Below, piece after piece: positions 50,185 to 59,133 of a stretch of DNA of 64,000 nucleotides. The translations under genes and the position numbers were made by a program. The notes below the pieces were generated by a model. That model saw nothing but the letters and a program-made list of their open reading frames with translations. It was not told the DNA's origin and did not search any database. Where the stretch lies: the NCBI RefSeq assembly GCF_002217755.1, contig NZ_BCFL01000026.1, positions 1-64,000 of the forward strand. Reading direction: 5' to 3'. The DNA is from Streptomyces hyaluromycini (GTDB lineage: Bacteria > Actinomycetota > Actinomycetes > Streptomycetales > Streptomycetaceae). Positions within the stretch are counted from its first letter, which is position 1. The number at the start of each line of letters is the position of its first letter.

Positions 50185-51204
50185 ATGGAGAAGGTAGTTC
50201 TCGATCAATGGGCGGCCGACGTCGAGCCCTTCCTCGGACCGCTGTTCGAGGTCGTGGACGACTTCACCCGGCTCACGGGCGTTCCGGTCGAGCTGCCCGA
50301 CGTCCTGTTCCGCCGCGCCACGTCGGCCTCGTTCGAACGGCCCGGGAAGGTGTCCGCGGGCGGCTCCTGCCACCTCATGGCCGCCGAGGACGGCTGGGTG
50401 GCGATCAACCTGGCCCGGCCGGACGACGAAGCCTCCCTCCCAGCGCTGCTCGCGCTCCTCGACGCCGTGCCCGGCACCGATCTGCGAACGGCCGTACTGC
50501 GATCGTCGGCCACCCGGGCGGCCCGCGCCGCCCAGTCGCTCGGCATCCCGGCCGCGGTGCACGCGGAGGCCCTGGGCGGTCGTGGTCCGGTACACGCGGA
50601 ACGCCTCGGTGCACGCGAGCCGCGCGACCTCGACGGGCTGCGAGTCGTCGACCTGTCCGCGCTGTGGGCCGGGCCGCTCTGTGCTCGGCAGCTGGGGCTG
50701 GCCGGAGCACGGGTCGTGAAGGTGGAGAGCACCGAACGCCCGGACGGGGCGCGCTTCGGGCAGCCCGCCTTCTACGAGTGGCTGCACGACGGCCACGAGA
50801 GCCTGGTGCTGGACTTCGCATCCGGTGCCCTGGCCGCCGCGGTCGCCGAGGCCGACGTGGTCATCGAGGCCTCCCGGCCGCGCGCCCTGCGGCGACTGGG
50901 CGTACACGCCGAGGAGTTCCTGGCCGCCCGCCCGGGCAGGGTGTGGGTCGGCATCACCGGGTACGGACGCGACGACGACCGTGTCGCCTTCGGCGACGAC
51001 GCGGCCGTGGCCGGCGGCCTGACCGGCCTGGACGCGTACGGAGCCCCGGTGTTCCTCGGCGACGCGCTCGCCGATCCGGTCACCGGACTGTACGCCGCCC
51101 ACGCGGCCGTGCGTTCCCTGGCGCGCGGCGGCGGCGAGCTGGTATGCGTGTCCATGGCCGGCTGCGCCAGTGCCCTCGCGGCGAGCCGGGCGGCGCGGTG
51201 CTGA
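50185..51204 (+). CDS. CaiB/BaiF (family III) CoA-transferase-like protein, apparently circularly permuted
   Basis: Protein of 339 aa. Ordinary family III CoA-transferases begin with LxGxRVxDLS...AGP...LGADVIKVE. Here that segment (DLDGLRVVDLSALWAGPLCARQLGLAGARVVKVES) starts only near residue 148. Before it, residues 52-80 (ERPGKVSAGGSCHLMAAEDGWVAINLARPD) resemble the family's later small domain. The region of the catalytic Asp is GITGYGRDDDRVAFGDDAAVAGGLTG, and DPVTGLYAAHAAVR follows. It should move CoA between carboxylic acids, or bind acyl-CoA without transfer. The next gene starts 7 nt inside its 3' end. Confidence 0.75.
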   Translation: MEKVVLDQWAADVEPFLGPLFEVVDDFTRLTGVPVELPDVLFRRATSASFERPGKVSAGGSCHLMAAEDGWVAINLARPDDEASLPALLALLDAVPGTDLRTAVLRSSATRAARAAQSLGIPAAVHAEALGGRGPVHAERLGAREPRDLDGLRVVDLSALWAGPLCARQLGLAGARVVKVESTERPDGARFGQPAFYEWLHDGHESLVLDFASGALAAAVAEADVVIEASRPRALRRLGVHAEEFLAARPGRVWVGITGYGRDDDRVAFGDDAAVAGGLTGLDAYGAPVFLGDALADPVTGLYAAHAAVRSLARGGGELVCVSMAGCASALAASRAARC

Positions 51205-52463
51205 TCAGGGCGGTGGAGGTCGAGGGACACGGCCTGGTGGACGTACGGATCGGGGCCGACGGCCGGATCGCGGAGCTCGGCCCCCGCCTCACCGGACCGG
51301 CGGACGTGCACGGGCGCGGCGCGGCGCTGCTGCCCGGGCTGCACGACCATCACGTCCACCTCACCGCGCTGGCGGCGGCGACCGCCTCCGTAAGGGTCGG
51401 ACCCCGCGACGTACGCGGACCCGCCGGACTCGCCGAGGCGCTGCGCCAGGGGCCACCAGGCGCATGGGTGCGGGCCGTCGGCTACCACGAGAGCGTGGCC
51501 GGAGAACTCGACCGGTGGACCCTGGACGCGATCGTGCCCGACCGGCCGGTACGGGTGCAGCACCGCAGCGGCGCCATGTGGTTCCTGAACAGCGCCGCAC
51601 TGCGGTCGGCCGGCCTGGGCGACGGCGCGGACCGTGACGGTCGGCTGTGGCGGTCGGACGAGCGGCTGCGCCGCCTGGTTCCTCAGGTCCCGCTGGACCT
51701 GGCCGGGCTGGGACTCCGTGCGGCACGGTGCGGCGTCACGGGGTTCACCAACGCCGACCCGCGCCCGGCGCCCGGCCTTACGCGGACCCTTGCGGTACTG
51801 CCGCAGCGGGTGCTCGTCATGGGAGCGGACGCCACGGCACCGGTCAAGATCATGCTCGACGACCAGAGCCTGCCCACACCCACCGGCCTCGCGGACACCG
51901 TCGCCGGAGTGCGGCCCCGCCCGGTCGCCGTGCACTGCGTCACCCGGGTGCAGTTGCTGGTGACCTTGCTCGCCCTGGAGCAGGCCGGACCGGTCGAGGG
52001 CGACCGCATCGAGCACGGGGCGGTGATCCCGGACGAGGTCCTGCCGTGGCTGCGGCGGCTCGCCGTGACCGTGGTGACGCAGCCGCACTTCCCCGTCGAG
52101 CGAGGCATCGAGTACGCCACCGATGTCTCCCCGGACGACCGGCCCCACCTCTACCGCTGCCGCAGCCTGGCCGAGGCCGGCGTCCCGGCGGCGGCCGGAA
52201 CCGACGCACCGTACGGCACCTCCGACCCGTGGGCGGTGATGCGGGCGGCCGTCGCACGCGAGGACGGGGAGGCCGTCACGGCCCGCGCGGCCCTGCGGCT
52301 CTTTCTCGGTGCTCCCGAACAGCCCGCCCGGCCACGGCGGTTGGCGGTCGGCAGCCCGGCCGACCTGTGCCTGCTCCATGTGCCGCTGCACGAGGCGCTG
52401 GACGTGCTGTCCGCCGATCTCGTCCGGGCCGCCTACGTCGGCGGCCGGGCGATCACTCCTTGA
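51198..52463 (+). CDS. Amidohydrolase family protein (amidohydrolase_3/YtcJ-like)
   Basis: Metal-dependent hydrolase of 421 aa, cytoplasmic. Motifs are LLPGLHDHHVHLTALAAA (metal His pair), AVHCVTRVQLLV and RIEHGAVIPDE (further His), and AAGTDAPYGTSDPW (Asp). QHRSGAMWFLNSAAL also occurs in YtcJ-type proteins. The GTG at 51198 overlaps the CoA-transferase-like gene by 7 nt, so the two are coupled. Convergent with the SDR gene 11 bp downstream. Its link to acyl-CoA genes is unusual; it might cleave an N-acyl or cyclic amide substrate before activation (inference). Confidence 0.82.
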   Translation: MLIRAVEVEGHGLVDVRIGADGRIAELGPRLTGPADVHGRGAALLPGLHDHHVHLTALAAATASVRVGPRDVRGPAGLAEALRQGPPGAWVRAVGYHESVAGELDRWTLDAIVPDRPVRVQHRSGAMWFLNSAALRSAGLGDGADRDGRLWRSDERLRRLVPQVPLDLAGLGLRAARCGVTGFTNADPRPAPGLTRTLAVLPQRVLVMGADATAPVKIMLDDQSLPTPTGLADTVAGVRPRPVAVHCVTRVQLLVTLLALEQAGPVEGDRIEHGAVIPDEVLPWLRRLAVTVVTQPHFPVERGIEYATDVSPDDRPHLYRCRSLAEAGVPAAAGTDAPYGTSDPWAVMRAAVAREDGEAVTARAALRLFLGAPEQPARPRRLAVGSPADLCLLHVPLHEALDVLSADLVRAAYVGGRAITP

Positions 52464-52474
52464 CACGCGTTGCC

Positions 52475-53251
52475 TCAGACGCTGTAGCCGCCGTCCACGG
52501 CCAGGGCCTGCCCGGTGATGAACGCGGCCCGGTCCGAGGCGAGGAAGCAGACCGCTTCCGCGATGTCCTGACCGTGCCCGAACCGGCGCAGGGGAATGTT
52601 GCGCCGGGTGATCGCGAGGGCTTCCGCGTCGAGTTCGCCGGTGTCGATCAGCCGGGCGGCGATGCCGTCGTCGAGCATGCCGGGAGCCACGCAGTTGACC
52701 CGGACCCCGTACCGGCCCTCCTCGGCGGCGAGGGCGCGGGCGACGGCCTCCACCGCGCCCTTGGCCCCCGAGGACAGCCCGTCGCGGACCGGGAAGCGGC
52801 GGGTGGCGACGGTGGTGACGGCGACGACGCTGCCCCCGCTCGCCCTCAGCAGCGGCAGCGCCGGATGGACGAGGTTGAAGAACGCCACCGCGTCGGCCTC
52901 CAGTTGGGCACGGTACCGGGCGGGTGTGACCCGACTCAGATGGGTCATGGGTACGTGCGGCCCGGCGGCGTACACGAGAGTGTGCAGGCCTCCGGAGGTC
53001 TCGGCGGCCTCGGTGACGGCTCGGGCCGTCGCCGCCTCGTCGGTCAAGTCGAGCTGCAGGTACCGGACTTGCCGGTCATGCGTCTTTGCCTCGTCCACAA
53101 GGGCCGCCGCGGCCTCATGATTGCCCCGGTAGGTGAACGTGACATCGCTGCCGTGTTCCGCCAGTGTCCTTACGACCGCTGCGCCGATGCCGCCGGTGCC
53201 GCCCGCGACGAACGCGGTGCCGGGCCGGGCGGCGAAGTCCTCCACGGACAT
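52475..53251 (-). CDS. Short-chain dehydrogenase/reductase lacking the catalytic Tyr
   Basis: SDR-fold protein of 258 aa. The nucleotide motif is AFVAGGTGGIGAAVVRTL, with LDLTDEAATARAV, and YAAGPH in place of NNAG. The active-site strand reads VVAVTTVATRRFPVRDGLSSGAKGAVEAVARAL: the Lys is kept, but the YxxxK Tyr position is Ser and the usual upstream Ser is Thr or Val. The ending RFGHGQDIAEAVCFLASDRAAFITGQALAVDGGYSV is standard. Last gene of the nine-gene operon, 3 bp after an acyl-CoA dehydrogenase gene. It may be a non-classical reductase, a ketoacyl-CoA binder, or inactive. Confidence 0.85.
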   Translation of the reverse strand: MSVEDFAARPGTAFVAGGTGGIGAAVVRTLAEHGSDVTFTYRGNHEAAAALVDEAKTHDRQVRYLQLDLTDEAATARAVTEAAETSGGLHTLVYAAGPHVPMTHLSRVTPARYRAQLEADAVAFFNLVHPALPLLRASGGSVVAVTTVATRRFPVRDGLSSGAKGAVEAVARALAAEEGRYGVRVNCVAPGMLDDGIAARLIDTGELDAEALAITRRNIPLRRFGHGQDIAEAVCFLASDRAAFITGQALAVDGGYSV

Positions 53252-53254
53252 GGC

Positions 53255-54421
53255 TCACAACCCCAGTGACTTGGCGATGATGACCTTCATGACCTCACTC
53301 GTCCCCGCGTAGATCCGCGTGATGCGGGCGTCCGCGTACAGCCGGGCGATCGGATACTCCAGCATGTAGCCGTATCCGCCGAAGAGTTGAAGACATCGGT
53401 CCACGGCACGTGCCTGCATCTCGGTGCAGAACAGCTTGACCTTCGCCGCGTCCGCCCCGGAGAGCCGGCCGTCGACCAGGTCCAGGACGGCCCGGTCCAG
53501 CAGGGCCTGCGCCGCCTCGATCTCGGCCGCGACGGCGGCCAGTTCGAACTTGGTGTTCTGGAAGGCGGCGACCGGCGAGCCGAACACCCTGCGTTCCTTG
53601 ACGTAGGCGACGGTCGTATCGAGCGCGGCCCGTGCCTGTGCCACCGAGCCGACCGCGACCGTCATCCGCTCCTGGGGAAGATTGTGGCCCAGGTACCCGA
53701 AGGCCGCGCCCTCCTCGCCGAGTCGGTTGGCCACCGGCACCCGCACGTCGTCGAAGGCCAGCTCGACCGTGTCCTGCACCTTGATGCCCATCTTGTCGAG
53801 GACTCGGCCGCGCCCGAACCCGGCCATCCCCTCCTCCACGACGAGCAGCGTGAGCCCCGCTCGCCGGTCGCCCGGATCGGTCGCCGTACGCGCCACCACG
53901 ATCACCAGGTCGGCCAGCAGCCCGCCGGTGATGAAGGTCTTGGCACCGTTGAGGACGTAGGCGTCGCCGTCGCGCACGGCGGTCGTACGGATGCCTGCGA
54001 GATCGGAGCCCGTGCCCGGTTCGGTCATCGCGATCGCGGTGAGCAGTCGCCCGGACGCCAGACCGGGGAACCAGCGCTCCCGCTGCTCCTCGTTCGCGTA
54101 GGCCAGGAAGTAGGGGAGCACGACGTCCAGTTGGGTGCGGACGGTGCCCAGGGTGACCAGGGCGGCGGCCGCCTCCTCCTGGAGGACCACGTTGTAGCGG
54201 TAGTCGGGCTGTCCGCCCCCGCCGTACCGCTCCGGGACCGCCATGCCCAGCAGGCCCAGCGAGCCGAGCGTCGCGAAGAAGTCGCGCGGGATCCGCCCCG
54301 CCTTCTCCCACTCGCCGTAGTGCGGCACCACCTCCTTCGCCACGACCTCCCGTACCAGTCCCCGAAACGCCTCGTGGTCGTCGGTGAAGACATCCCGTCG
54401 CATGCCGACCGCCCCCGTCAT
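53255..54421 (-). CDS. Acyl-CoA dehydrogenase
   Basis: FAD enzyme of 388 aa introducing a 2,3-double bond into an acyl-CoA. Features are VPERYGGGGQPDYRYNVVLQEEAAAA, AIAMTEPGTGSDLAGIRTTA, LNGAKTFITGG, the DKMGIKVQDTVELAFDDVRVP segment and the C-terminal QLFGGYGYMLEYPIARLYADARITRIYAGTSEVMKVIIAKSLGL. The ATG at 54421 overlaps the thiolase stop as ATGA; a longer upstream frame is not supported. Of the three acyl-CoA dehydrogenases in the operon this one looks homotetramer-like and complete. Confidence 0.92.
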   Translation of the reverse strand: MTGAVGMRRDVFTDDHEAFRGLVREVVAKEVVPHYGEWEKAGRIPRDFFATLGSLGLLGMAVPERYGGGGQPDYRYNVVLQEEAAAALVTLGTVRTQLDVVLPYFLAYANEEQRERWFPGLASGRLLTAIAMTEPGTGSDLAGIRTTAVRDGDAYVLNGAKTFITGGLLADLVIVVARTATDPGDRRAGLTLLVVEEGMAGFGRGRVLDKMGIKVQDTVELAFDDVRVPVANRLGEEGAAFGYLGHNLPQERMTVAVGSVAQARAALDTTVAYVKERRVFGSPVAAFQNTKFELAAVAAEIEAAQALLDRAVLDLVDGRLSGADAAKVKLFCTEMQARAVDRCLQLFGGYGYMLEYPIARLYADARITRIYAGTSEVMKVIIAKSLGL

Positions 54422-55554
54422 TCCGCGAGTTCGACGAGGGTGGCGTTGGCCGTGCCGCCGCCCTCGCACATGGTCTGGAGGCCGTAGCGGATCCCGTGGG
54501 CGCGCATGTGATGGATCATGCGCGTCATCAGCACCGCCCCCGAAGCGCCCAGCGGATGGCCGAGGGCGATCGCGCCGCCGAGCGGGTTGAGGAGCTCCGG
54601 GTCCGCCCCGGTCTCGGCGAGCCAGGCCAGCGGGACGGGCGCGAAGGCCTCGTTCACCTCGAAGACCCCGACGTCCGACAGCGCCACCCCCGCTTTCCGC
54701 AGCACCTTCTCAGTCGCCGGGATGGGCCCGGTCAGCATCAGCACCGGGTCGGAGCCGACGACCGCGCCCGCCCGGTACCGCACGAGAGGGATCAGGCCCA
54801 GCTCACGGGCCCGCTCCGGCGTGGTGATCAGCAGCGCTGCCGCGCCGTCGGAGATCTGCGAGGCGTTCCCGGCGTGGATCACGCCGTCCTCCTGGAAGGA
54901 GGGCTTGAGCCTCGCCAGCGTCGCCACGCTGGTGCCTCGCCGGATGCCCTCGTCCGCCGCGACCCCGCTCACGGACACGATCTGCTCGTCGAAGGCCCCG
55001 CCGTCCTGCGCGGCCGCCGCCCGCTCGTGCGAGAGCGCGGCGTACCCGTCGAGCCGCTCCCGCGTGAAGCCCCACTTCTGCGCGATCCGCTCCGCGGAGA
55101 TGCCCTGGTTGAAAGAGAAGTCCTCGTACCGGGCGAGGACTTGGGGACCGTACGGCATTCCCGACGCCCTCGCCGAACCCAGCGGCACCCGGCTCATCAC
55201 CTCGACCCCGCCCGCCACCACCACGTCCTGCTGCCCCGACAGGACCGCCTGGACGGCGAAGTCCAGGGCCTGCTGGCTCGATCCGCAGGCCCGGTTGACC
55301 GTCGTCCCGGGGATGCTCTCGGGCCAGCCGGCGGCCAGCACCGCATAGCGGCCGATGTTGCTCGACTGGTCGCCGACCTGGGACACACAGCCCCAGATCA
55401 CGTCGTCGACGACCGCCGGATCGACACCGGCCCGTTCGGCCAGCGCGTTCAGCACCACCCCGGACAGGTCGGCCGGGTGGACGCCGGCCAGGCCGCCGTT
55501 CCGTCTGCCGACGGCCGTACGGACCGCCGCCGCGATCACCGCTTCCCGCGTCAT
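54418..55554 (-). CDS. Thiolase (acetyl-CoA C-acyltransferase)
   Basis: Enzyme of 378 aa cleaving 3-ketoacyl-CoA with CoA. The acyl-accepting Cys is in TVNRACGSSQQALDFAVQ. GNASQISDGAAALLI, the catalytic His of NPLGGAIALGHPLGASGAVL and the second Cys of TMCEGGGTANATLVELA are present. The ATG at 55554 overlaps the upstream crotonase stop as ATGA. Located mid-operon, it supplies the final cleavage step. Confidence 0.93.
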   Translation of the reverse strand: MTREAVIAAAVRTAVGRRNGGLAGVHPADLSGVVLNALAERAGVDPAVVDDVIWGCVSQVGDQSSNIGRYAVLAAGWPESIPGTTVNRACGSSQQALDFAVQAVLSGQQDVVVAGGVEVMSRVPLGSARASGMPYGPQVLARYEDFSFNQGISAERIAQKWGFTRERLDGYAALSHERAAAAQDGGAFDEQIVSVSGVAADEGIRRGTSVATLARLKPSFQEDGVIHAGNASQISDGAAALLITTPERARELGLIPLVRYRAGAVVGSDPVLMLTGPIPATEKVLRKAGVALSDVGVFEVNEAFAPVPLAWLAETGADPELLNPLGGAIALGHPLGASGAVLMTRMIHHMRAHGIRYGLQTMCEGGGTANATLVELAE

Positions 55555-56354
55555 GTGTTGTTGTTCTCCGTTCGTCTCGGCACCGCCCAGCGGCCGGTGA
55601 ACAGCGGTTCGCGCTTGTCGGCGAACGCGGTGAACGCCTCCCGGACGTCCGCGGTGGCGAAGTTGACCGCCTGCGCCCGCGCCTCGTTCGCCAGCGCGTC
55701 CCGCAGGCTGCGGTCGGCGCCCTCGTCGAGCAGCGCCTTGGTCTGCGCGAGCGCGACCGGCGCGCCGGCCGCCAGCCGTGCGGTCAGGTCGTCCACGAAG
55801 GCGTCCACCTTGTCGGCGGCCACGACCCAGGTCACCAGGTTCAGCGCCCGCGCCTCCTCGGCGTCGATCGTCTCCGCCAGCAGGGCGAGCCGCTTGGCCT
55901 GCTGGAGTCCGACGAGCTTCGGCAGCAGCCACGAGCCGCCGCAGTCGAGCGACAGGCCGCGGCGCGCGAAGATCTGCGAGAAACGTGCCTCGGGCGTGGC
56001 CACCACCAAGTCGCAGCCGAGCGCCAGGTTCCAGCCCGCGCCCACCGCCACACCCGTCACCTTGGCGATGGTGGGGAAGGGCAACTCGTACAGCAGCAGG
56101 GTCACTTCGGTGAGCGTCCGCATCCGGTGAAGGGGGTGCCGGTCGACCACCGGCCGCGAGATGTCGGCACCGGAACAGAACGCGCCGCCCGCCCCGGTGA
56201 GGACGAGCGCCCGTACGGTGGTGTCGTCGCCGGCCTTCCTCAGGGCCGTCGCCAGCGCCTCCCACAGCTCGGCGTCGATGGCGTTCCTGCGGTGGGGCCG
56301 GTTGAGGGTCAGCGTGCGCACCCCACCGGCGTCGCTCGTCAGCAGCACGCTCAC
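55551..56354 (-). CDS. Enoyl-CoA hydratase/isomerase
   Basis: Crotonase of 267 aa. TLNRPHRRNAIDAELWEAL is followed by the oxyanion loop GAGGAFCSGADISRPVV and GVAVGAGWNLALGCDLVVATPEARFSQIFARRGLSLDCGGSWLLPKLVGL. In that last segment the position usually occupied by Glu after GL is Asp. The GTG at 56354 overlaps the CoA-transferase stop as GTGA. It hydrates or isomerises the enoyl-CoA made by the dehydrogenases. Confidence 0.92.
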   Translation of the reverse strand: MSVLLTSDAGGVRTLTLNRPHRRNAIDAELWEALATALRKAGDDTTVRALVLTGAGGAFCSGADISRPVVDRHPLHRMRTLTEVTLLLYELPFPTIAKVTGVAVGAGWNLALGCDLVVATPEARFSQIFARRGLSLDCGGSWLLPKLVGLQQAKRLALLAETIDAEEARALNLVTWVVAADKVDAFVDDLTARLAAGAPVALAQTKALLDEGADRSLRDALANEARAQAVNFATADVREAFTAFADKREPLFTGRWAVPRRTENNNT

Positions 56355-57535
56355 CGCACCGCTCCCTGCGCGCGCAGCACGTCGATCTCCCGCTCCTCGA
56401 AGCCCAGTTCGGCCAGTACGGCATCCGTGTGCTCGCCCAGCGCGGGCACGGCGCCCATCGGCGGGTCGTACCCGGCGATGACGGGCGGTGGCAGCAGCGC
56501 GGGCACCGGACCCGACGGCGTGCCGATCTCCCGCCAGCGGTCGCGGGCGGCCAGCTGCTCGTGGGCCAGGACGTCCTTCGGCGTGTTGTAGCGGGCGTTG
56601 CCGATCCCGGCGGCGTCCGCGCGGTCCTGGACGTACGCCAGATCGTGCCGTGCACACCAGGCACCGATCGCGGCGTCCAGCGGCGCACGGTGCTCGACCC
56701 GGCCGGCGTTCGTGCGGAACCGCTCGTCGTCCGCCAGGTCCGGGCGGCCGATCAACTCCCTTGCCAGGCGCTGCCACTCGGCGTCATTGGTGGTGCCCAG
56801 GACGACGGTCTGCCGGTCGGCGGTGAGGTAGGCGCCGTAGGGCGCGACGGCGGGTGAGCTCATCCCGAGCGGCTGCTGCTCGATCCCCGAGTGCAGGGTG
56901 TACGTCAGCGGATACCCCATCAGCTCGGCCATGGTGTCGAACATGCTCACCGCCACGGCAGGCGCCGGACCGCCCCGGCCCCTGCCGTACAGGAGGGCCA
57001 GTACCGACAGCGCCGCGTACAGCCCGCTGCACACGTCCGCCACGGGCGGGCCCGGTTTCGCCGGTTCGCCGGGGCGTCCGGTCACCGAACAGGCTCCCGA
57101 CTCCGCCTGGACCAGCATGTCGTAGGCCCGCTTGTGGGAGAGCGGGCCGCCAGGGCCGTACCCGTCGATCTCGACGGCGATCAGCGCGGGGTGCCGTACC
57201 TCCAGGTCGGCGGGGGACAGGCCGAGCTTCGCCGTGGTGCCCGGGGTGAGGTTGGAGACGAGCACGTCGGCGCGTTCCAGCAGCCGGTGCAGGACCGCCA
57301 GACCGCCCTCCGACTTCAGGTTGAGCGCTACCGACTCCTTGCCGCGGTTGGCCCACACGAAGTGCGCCGCCAGCCCGCCCACCACGTCGTCGTAGTGGCG
57401 GGCGAAGTCACCGCCCTTCGGGTTCTCCACCTTGATGACACGGGCGCCGAAGTCGCCGAGCGTGCGCGTGCACATGGGGGCCGAGACGGCCTGCTCCAGG
57501 GTCACGACCGTGACGCCGGTCAGCGGTCCGCCCAT
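56351..57535 (-). CDS. CaiB/BaiF family III CoA-transferase
   Basis: Enzyme of 394 aa in ordinary domain order. It begins LTGVTVVTLEQAVSAPMCTRTLGDFGARVIKVENPKGGDFAR, with WANRGKESVALNLKSE and the catalytic Asp of KRAYDMLVQAESGACSVTG. VADVCSGLYAALSVLALL and the small-domain YGAYLTADRQTVVLGT follow. It moves CoA from one acyl-CoA to the substrate acid. One base separates it from the acyl-CoA ligase gene. Having both a ligase and a transferase suggests two activation routes or two intermediates. Confidence 0.92.
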   Translation of the reverse strand: MGGPLTGVTVVTLEQAVSAPMCTRTLGDFGARVIKVENPKGGDFARHYDDVVGGLAAHFVWANRGKESVALNLKSEGGLAVLHRLLERADVLVSNLTPGTTAKLGLSPADLEVRHPALIAVEIDGYGPGGPLSHKRAYDMLVQAESGACSVTGRPGEPAKPGPPVADVCSGLYAALSVLALLYGRGRGGPAPAVAVSMFDTMAELMGYPLTYTLHSGIEQQPLGMSSPAVAPYGAYLTADRQTVVLGTTNDAEWQRLARELIGRPDLADDERFRTNAGRVEHRAPLDAAIGAWCARHDLAYVQDRADAAGIGNARYNTPKDVLAHEQLAARDRWREIGTPSGPVPALLPPPVIAGYDPPMGAVPALGEHTDAVLAELGFEEREIDVLRAQGAVR

Positions 57536-57536
57536 C

Positions 57537-59120
57537 TCAGTGCTCTCCGAGAAGGGCGCGCAGCTCGTGTTTGAGGACCTTCTGGCTCGCGTTGCGGGGG
57601 AGGCCGTCCACGAACCGGACCCGGCGGGGGACCTTGAAGTTGGCCATGTGCTCCCTGGCCCAGGCGATGACCTCGCGCTCGGTCGGGTCCGCCCCGGGCC
57701 TCGGCACGACGAACGCGCAGCCGACCTCGCCGAGCCGCTCGTCCGGGACACCGACCACCGCGACCTGCGCGATCGCCTCGCAGCCGAGCAGCAGCTTCTC
57801 GATCTCGGCGGGGTAGGCGTTGAAGCCGCCGACGATGAACATCTCCTTCTTGCGGTCGACCACGGCCAGGTTGCCGCCCGCGTCGAGACGGCCGATGTCA
57901 CCGGTGTGCAGCCAGCCCTCGGGATCGATCGTCGCGGCGGTGGCCTCCGGGTCCTCCCAGTAGCCGCGGGTGACGTTGTAACCGCGTACCAGGATCTCCC
58001 CGTCCCCGCCCGCCCCGACGTCCTGTCCGGTGTCGTCGGCGATGCGGACCTCGACGTCCGGTACGGGCCTGCCGGTGGTGCGGGCCACCGTCTCCTCCGG
58101 GTCACCGACGCGGGTACTGGTCACCAGCGCGCTCGATTCGGTCAGCCCGTAGGCGCTCAGCACGATGTCGAAGGTCAGCTCCTTCTTCATGGCGCGGATC
58201 AGGGCCTCGGGGATCGTGGTGCCGCCCGTCATGGAGACCCGCAGCGACGACAGGTCGTACGACGGCCGGTCGGGGTGGTCGAGGAGGTCGTGGAAGATGG
58301 TGGGCGGGCCGAGGAGGATGCTGACCCGTTCGTCGGCGATGATCCGCAGGGCCCGTCCCGCGTCGAAGACAGCCATCGGGATCACCGTCACGCCGTGCAT
58401 CAGGGAGGCGAGCCAGCCCGCCTTGTAGCCGAAGCAGTGGAAGAACGGCGGGATGACCAGGAAGGTGTCGGACGCGTCGAAGGTGTACTCCGTGGACATC
58501 CAGCCGTACGCCCGCAGGGACTGCCCGTGGGTGAGGGTCACGCCCTTGGGGTGGCCGGTGGTGCCGGAGGTGAACATCACGTCGGACAGGTCGTCCGGGG
58601 CGATCCGGTCGATGGCGGCGTGCGCGGCCGAGGGCGCGGTCGCGGCTCCCGCGTCGAGGAAGTCCTGCCAGCCCAGGGTGGCGTCCGCCGGCGGCCCGAG
58701 GAGCGATACGGCGGTGGCCAGGGCGGGCAGCTCGGGATCGGCCCGCCGCAGGTCGGCGATGTAGTCGGTGCCGAGGAAGGAGGCGGCCGCGAAGAGCGCC
58801 CTGGCACCGGACTTGCGCAGGATGTAGGAGATCTCCTGCGCCTTGAAACGGGTGTTCAGGGGGACGACCACACCTCCCGCGCCCTGGATGCCGACGGCCG
58901 CGACGATCCACTCCGCGCAGTTCGGTGCGCACAGGCCCACCCGGTCCCCGGGTCCGATGCCGAGTGCGAGCGCCGCGCGCACCGCCTGGACCATCCGCTC
59001 CGCCAGCTCCCGGAAGGTCAGGCGCACCGCGCCGTCGACGAGGGCCGGGGCGTCGCCGAACCGCCGCGCGGCGACCCTGATCACGTTCGGGATGCTGCGG
59101 AACTCCTGGTCGTGTCGCAT
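57537..59120 (-). CDS. Acyl-CoA synthetase (AMP-forming)
   Basis: Adenylate-forming ligase of 527 aa that activates a carboxylic acid to its CoA thioester. The P-loop is VMFTSGTTGHPKGVTLTH. Later motifs are LSAYGLTESSALVTSTRVGD, the hinge GWLHTGDIGRLDAGGNLAVVDRKKEMFIVGGFNAYPAEIE, and the C-terminal Lys in PRNASQKVLKHELR. No signal or membrane segment. It starts 13 bp after the acyl-CoA dehydrogenase gene. Substrate specificity cannot be read from sequence. Confidence 0.93.
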   Translation of the reverse strand: MRHDQEFRSIPNVIRVAARRFGDAPALVDGAVRLTFRELAERMVQAVRAALALGIGPGDRVGLCAPNCAEWIVAAVGIQGAGGVVVPLNTRFKAQEISYILRKSGARALFAAASFLGTDYIADLRRADPELPALATAVSLLGPPADATLGWQDFLDAGAATAPSAAHAAIDRIAPDDLSDVMFTSGTTGHPKGVTLTHGQSLRAYGWMSTEYTFDASDTFLVIPPFFHCFGYKAGWLASLMHGVTVIPMAVFDAGRALRIIADERVSILLGPPTIFHDLLDHPDRPSYDLSSLRVSMTGGTTIPEALIRAMKKELTFDIVLSAYGLTESSALVTSTRVGDPEETVARTTGRPVPDVEVRIADDTGQDVGAGGDGEILVRGYNVTRGYWEDPEATAATIDPEGWLHTGDIGRLDAGGNLAVVDRKKEMFIVGGFNAYPAEIEKLLLGCEAIAQVAVVGVPDERLGEVGCAFVVPRPGADPTEREVIAWAREHMANFKVPRRVRFVDGLPRNASQKVLKHELRALLGEH

Positions 59121-59133
59121 CGGCGGGCTCCGT

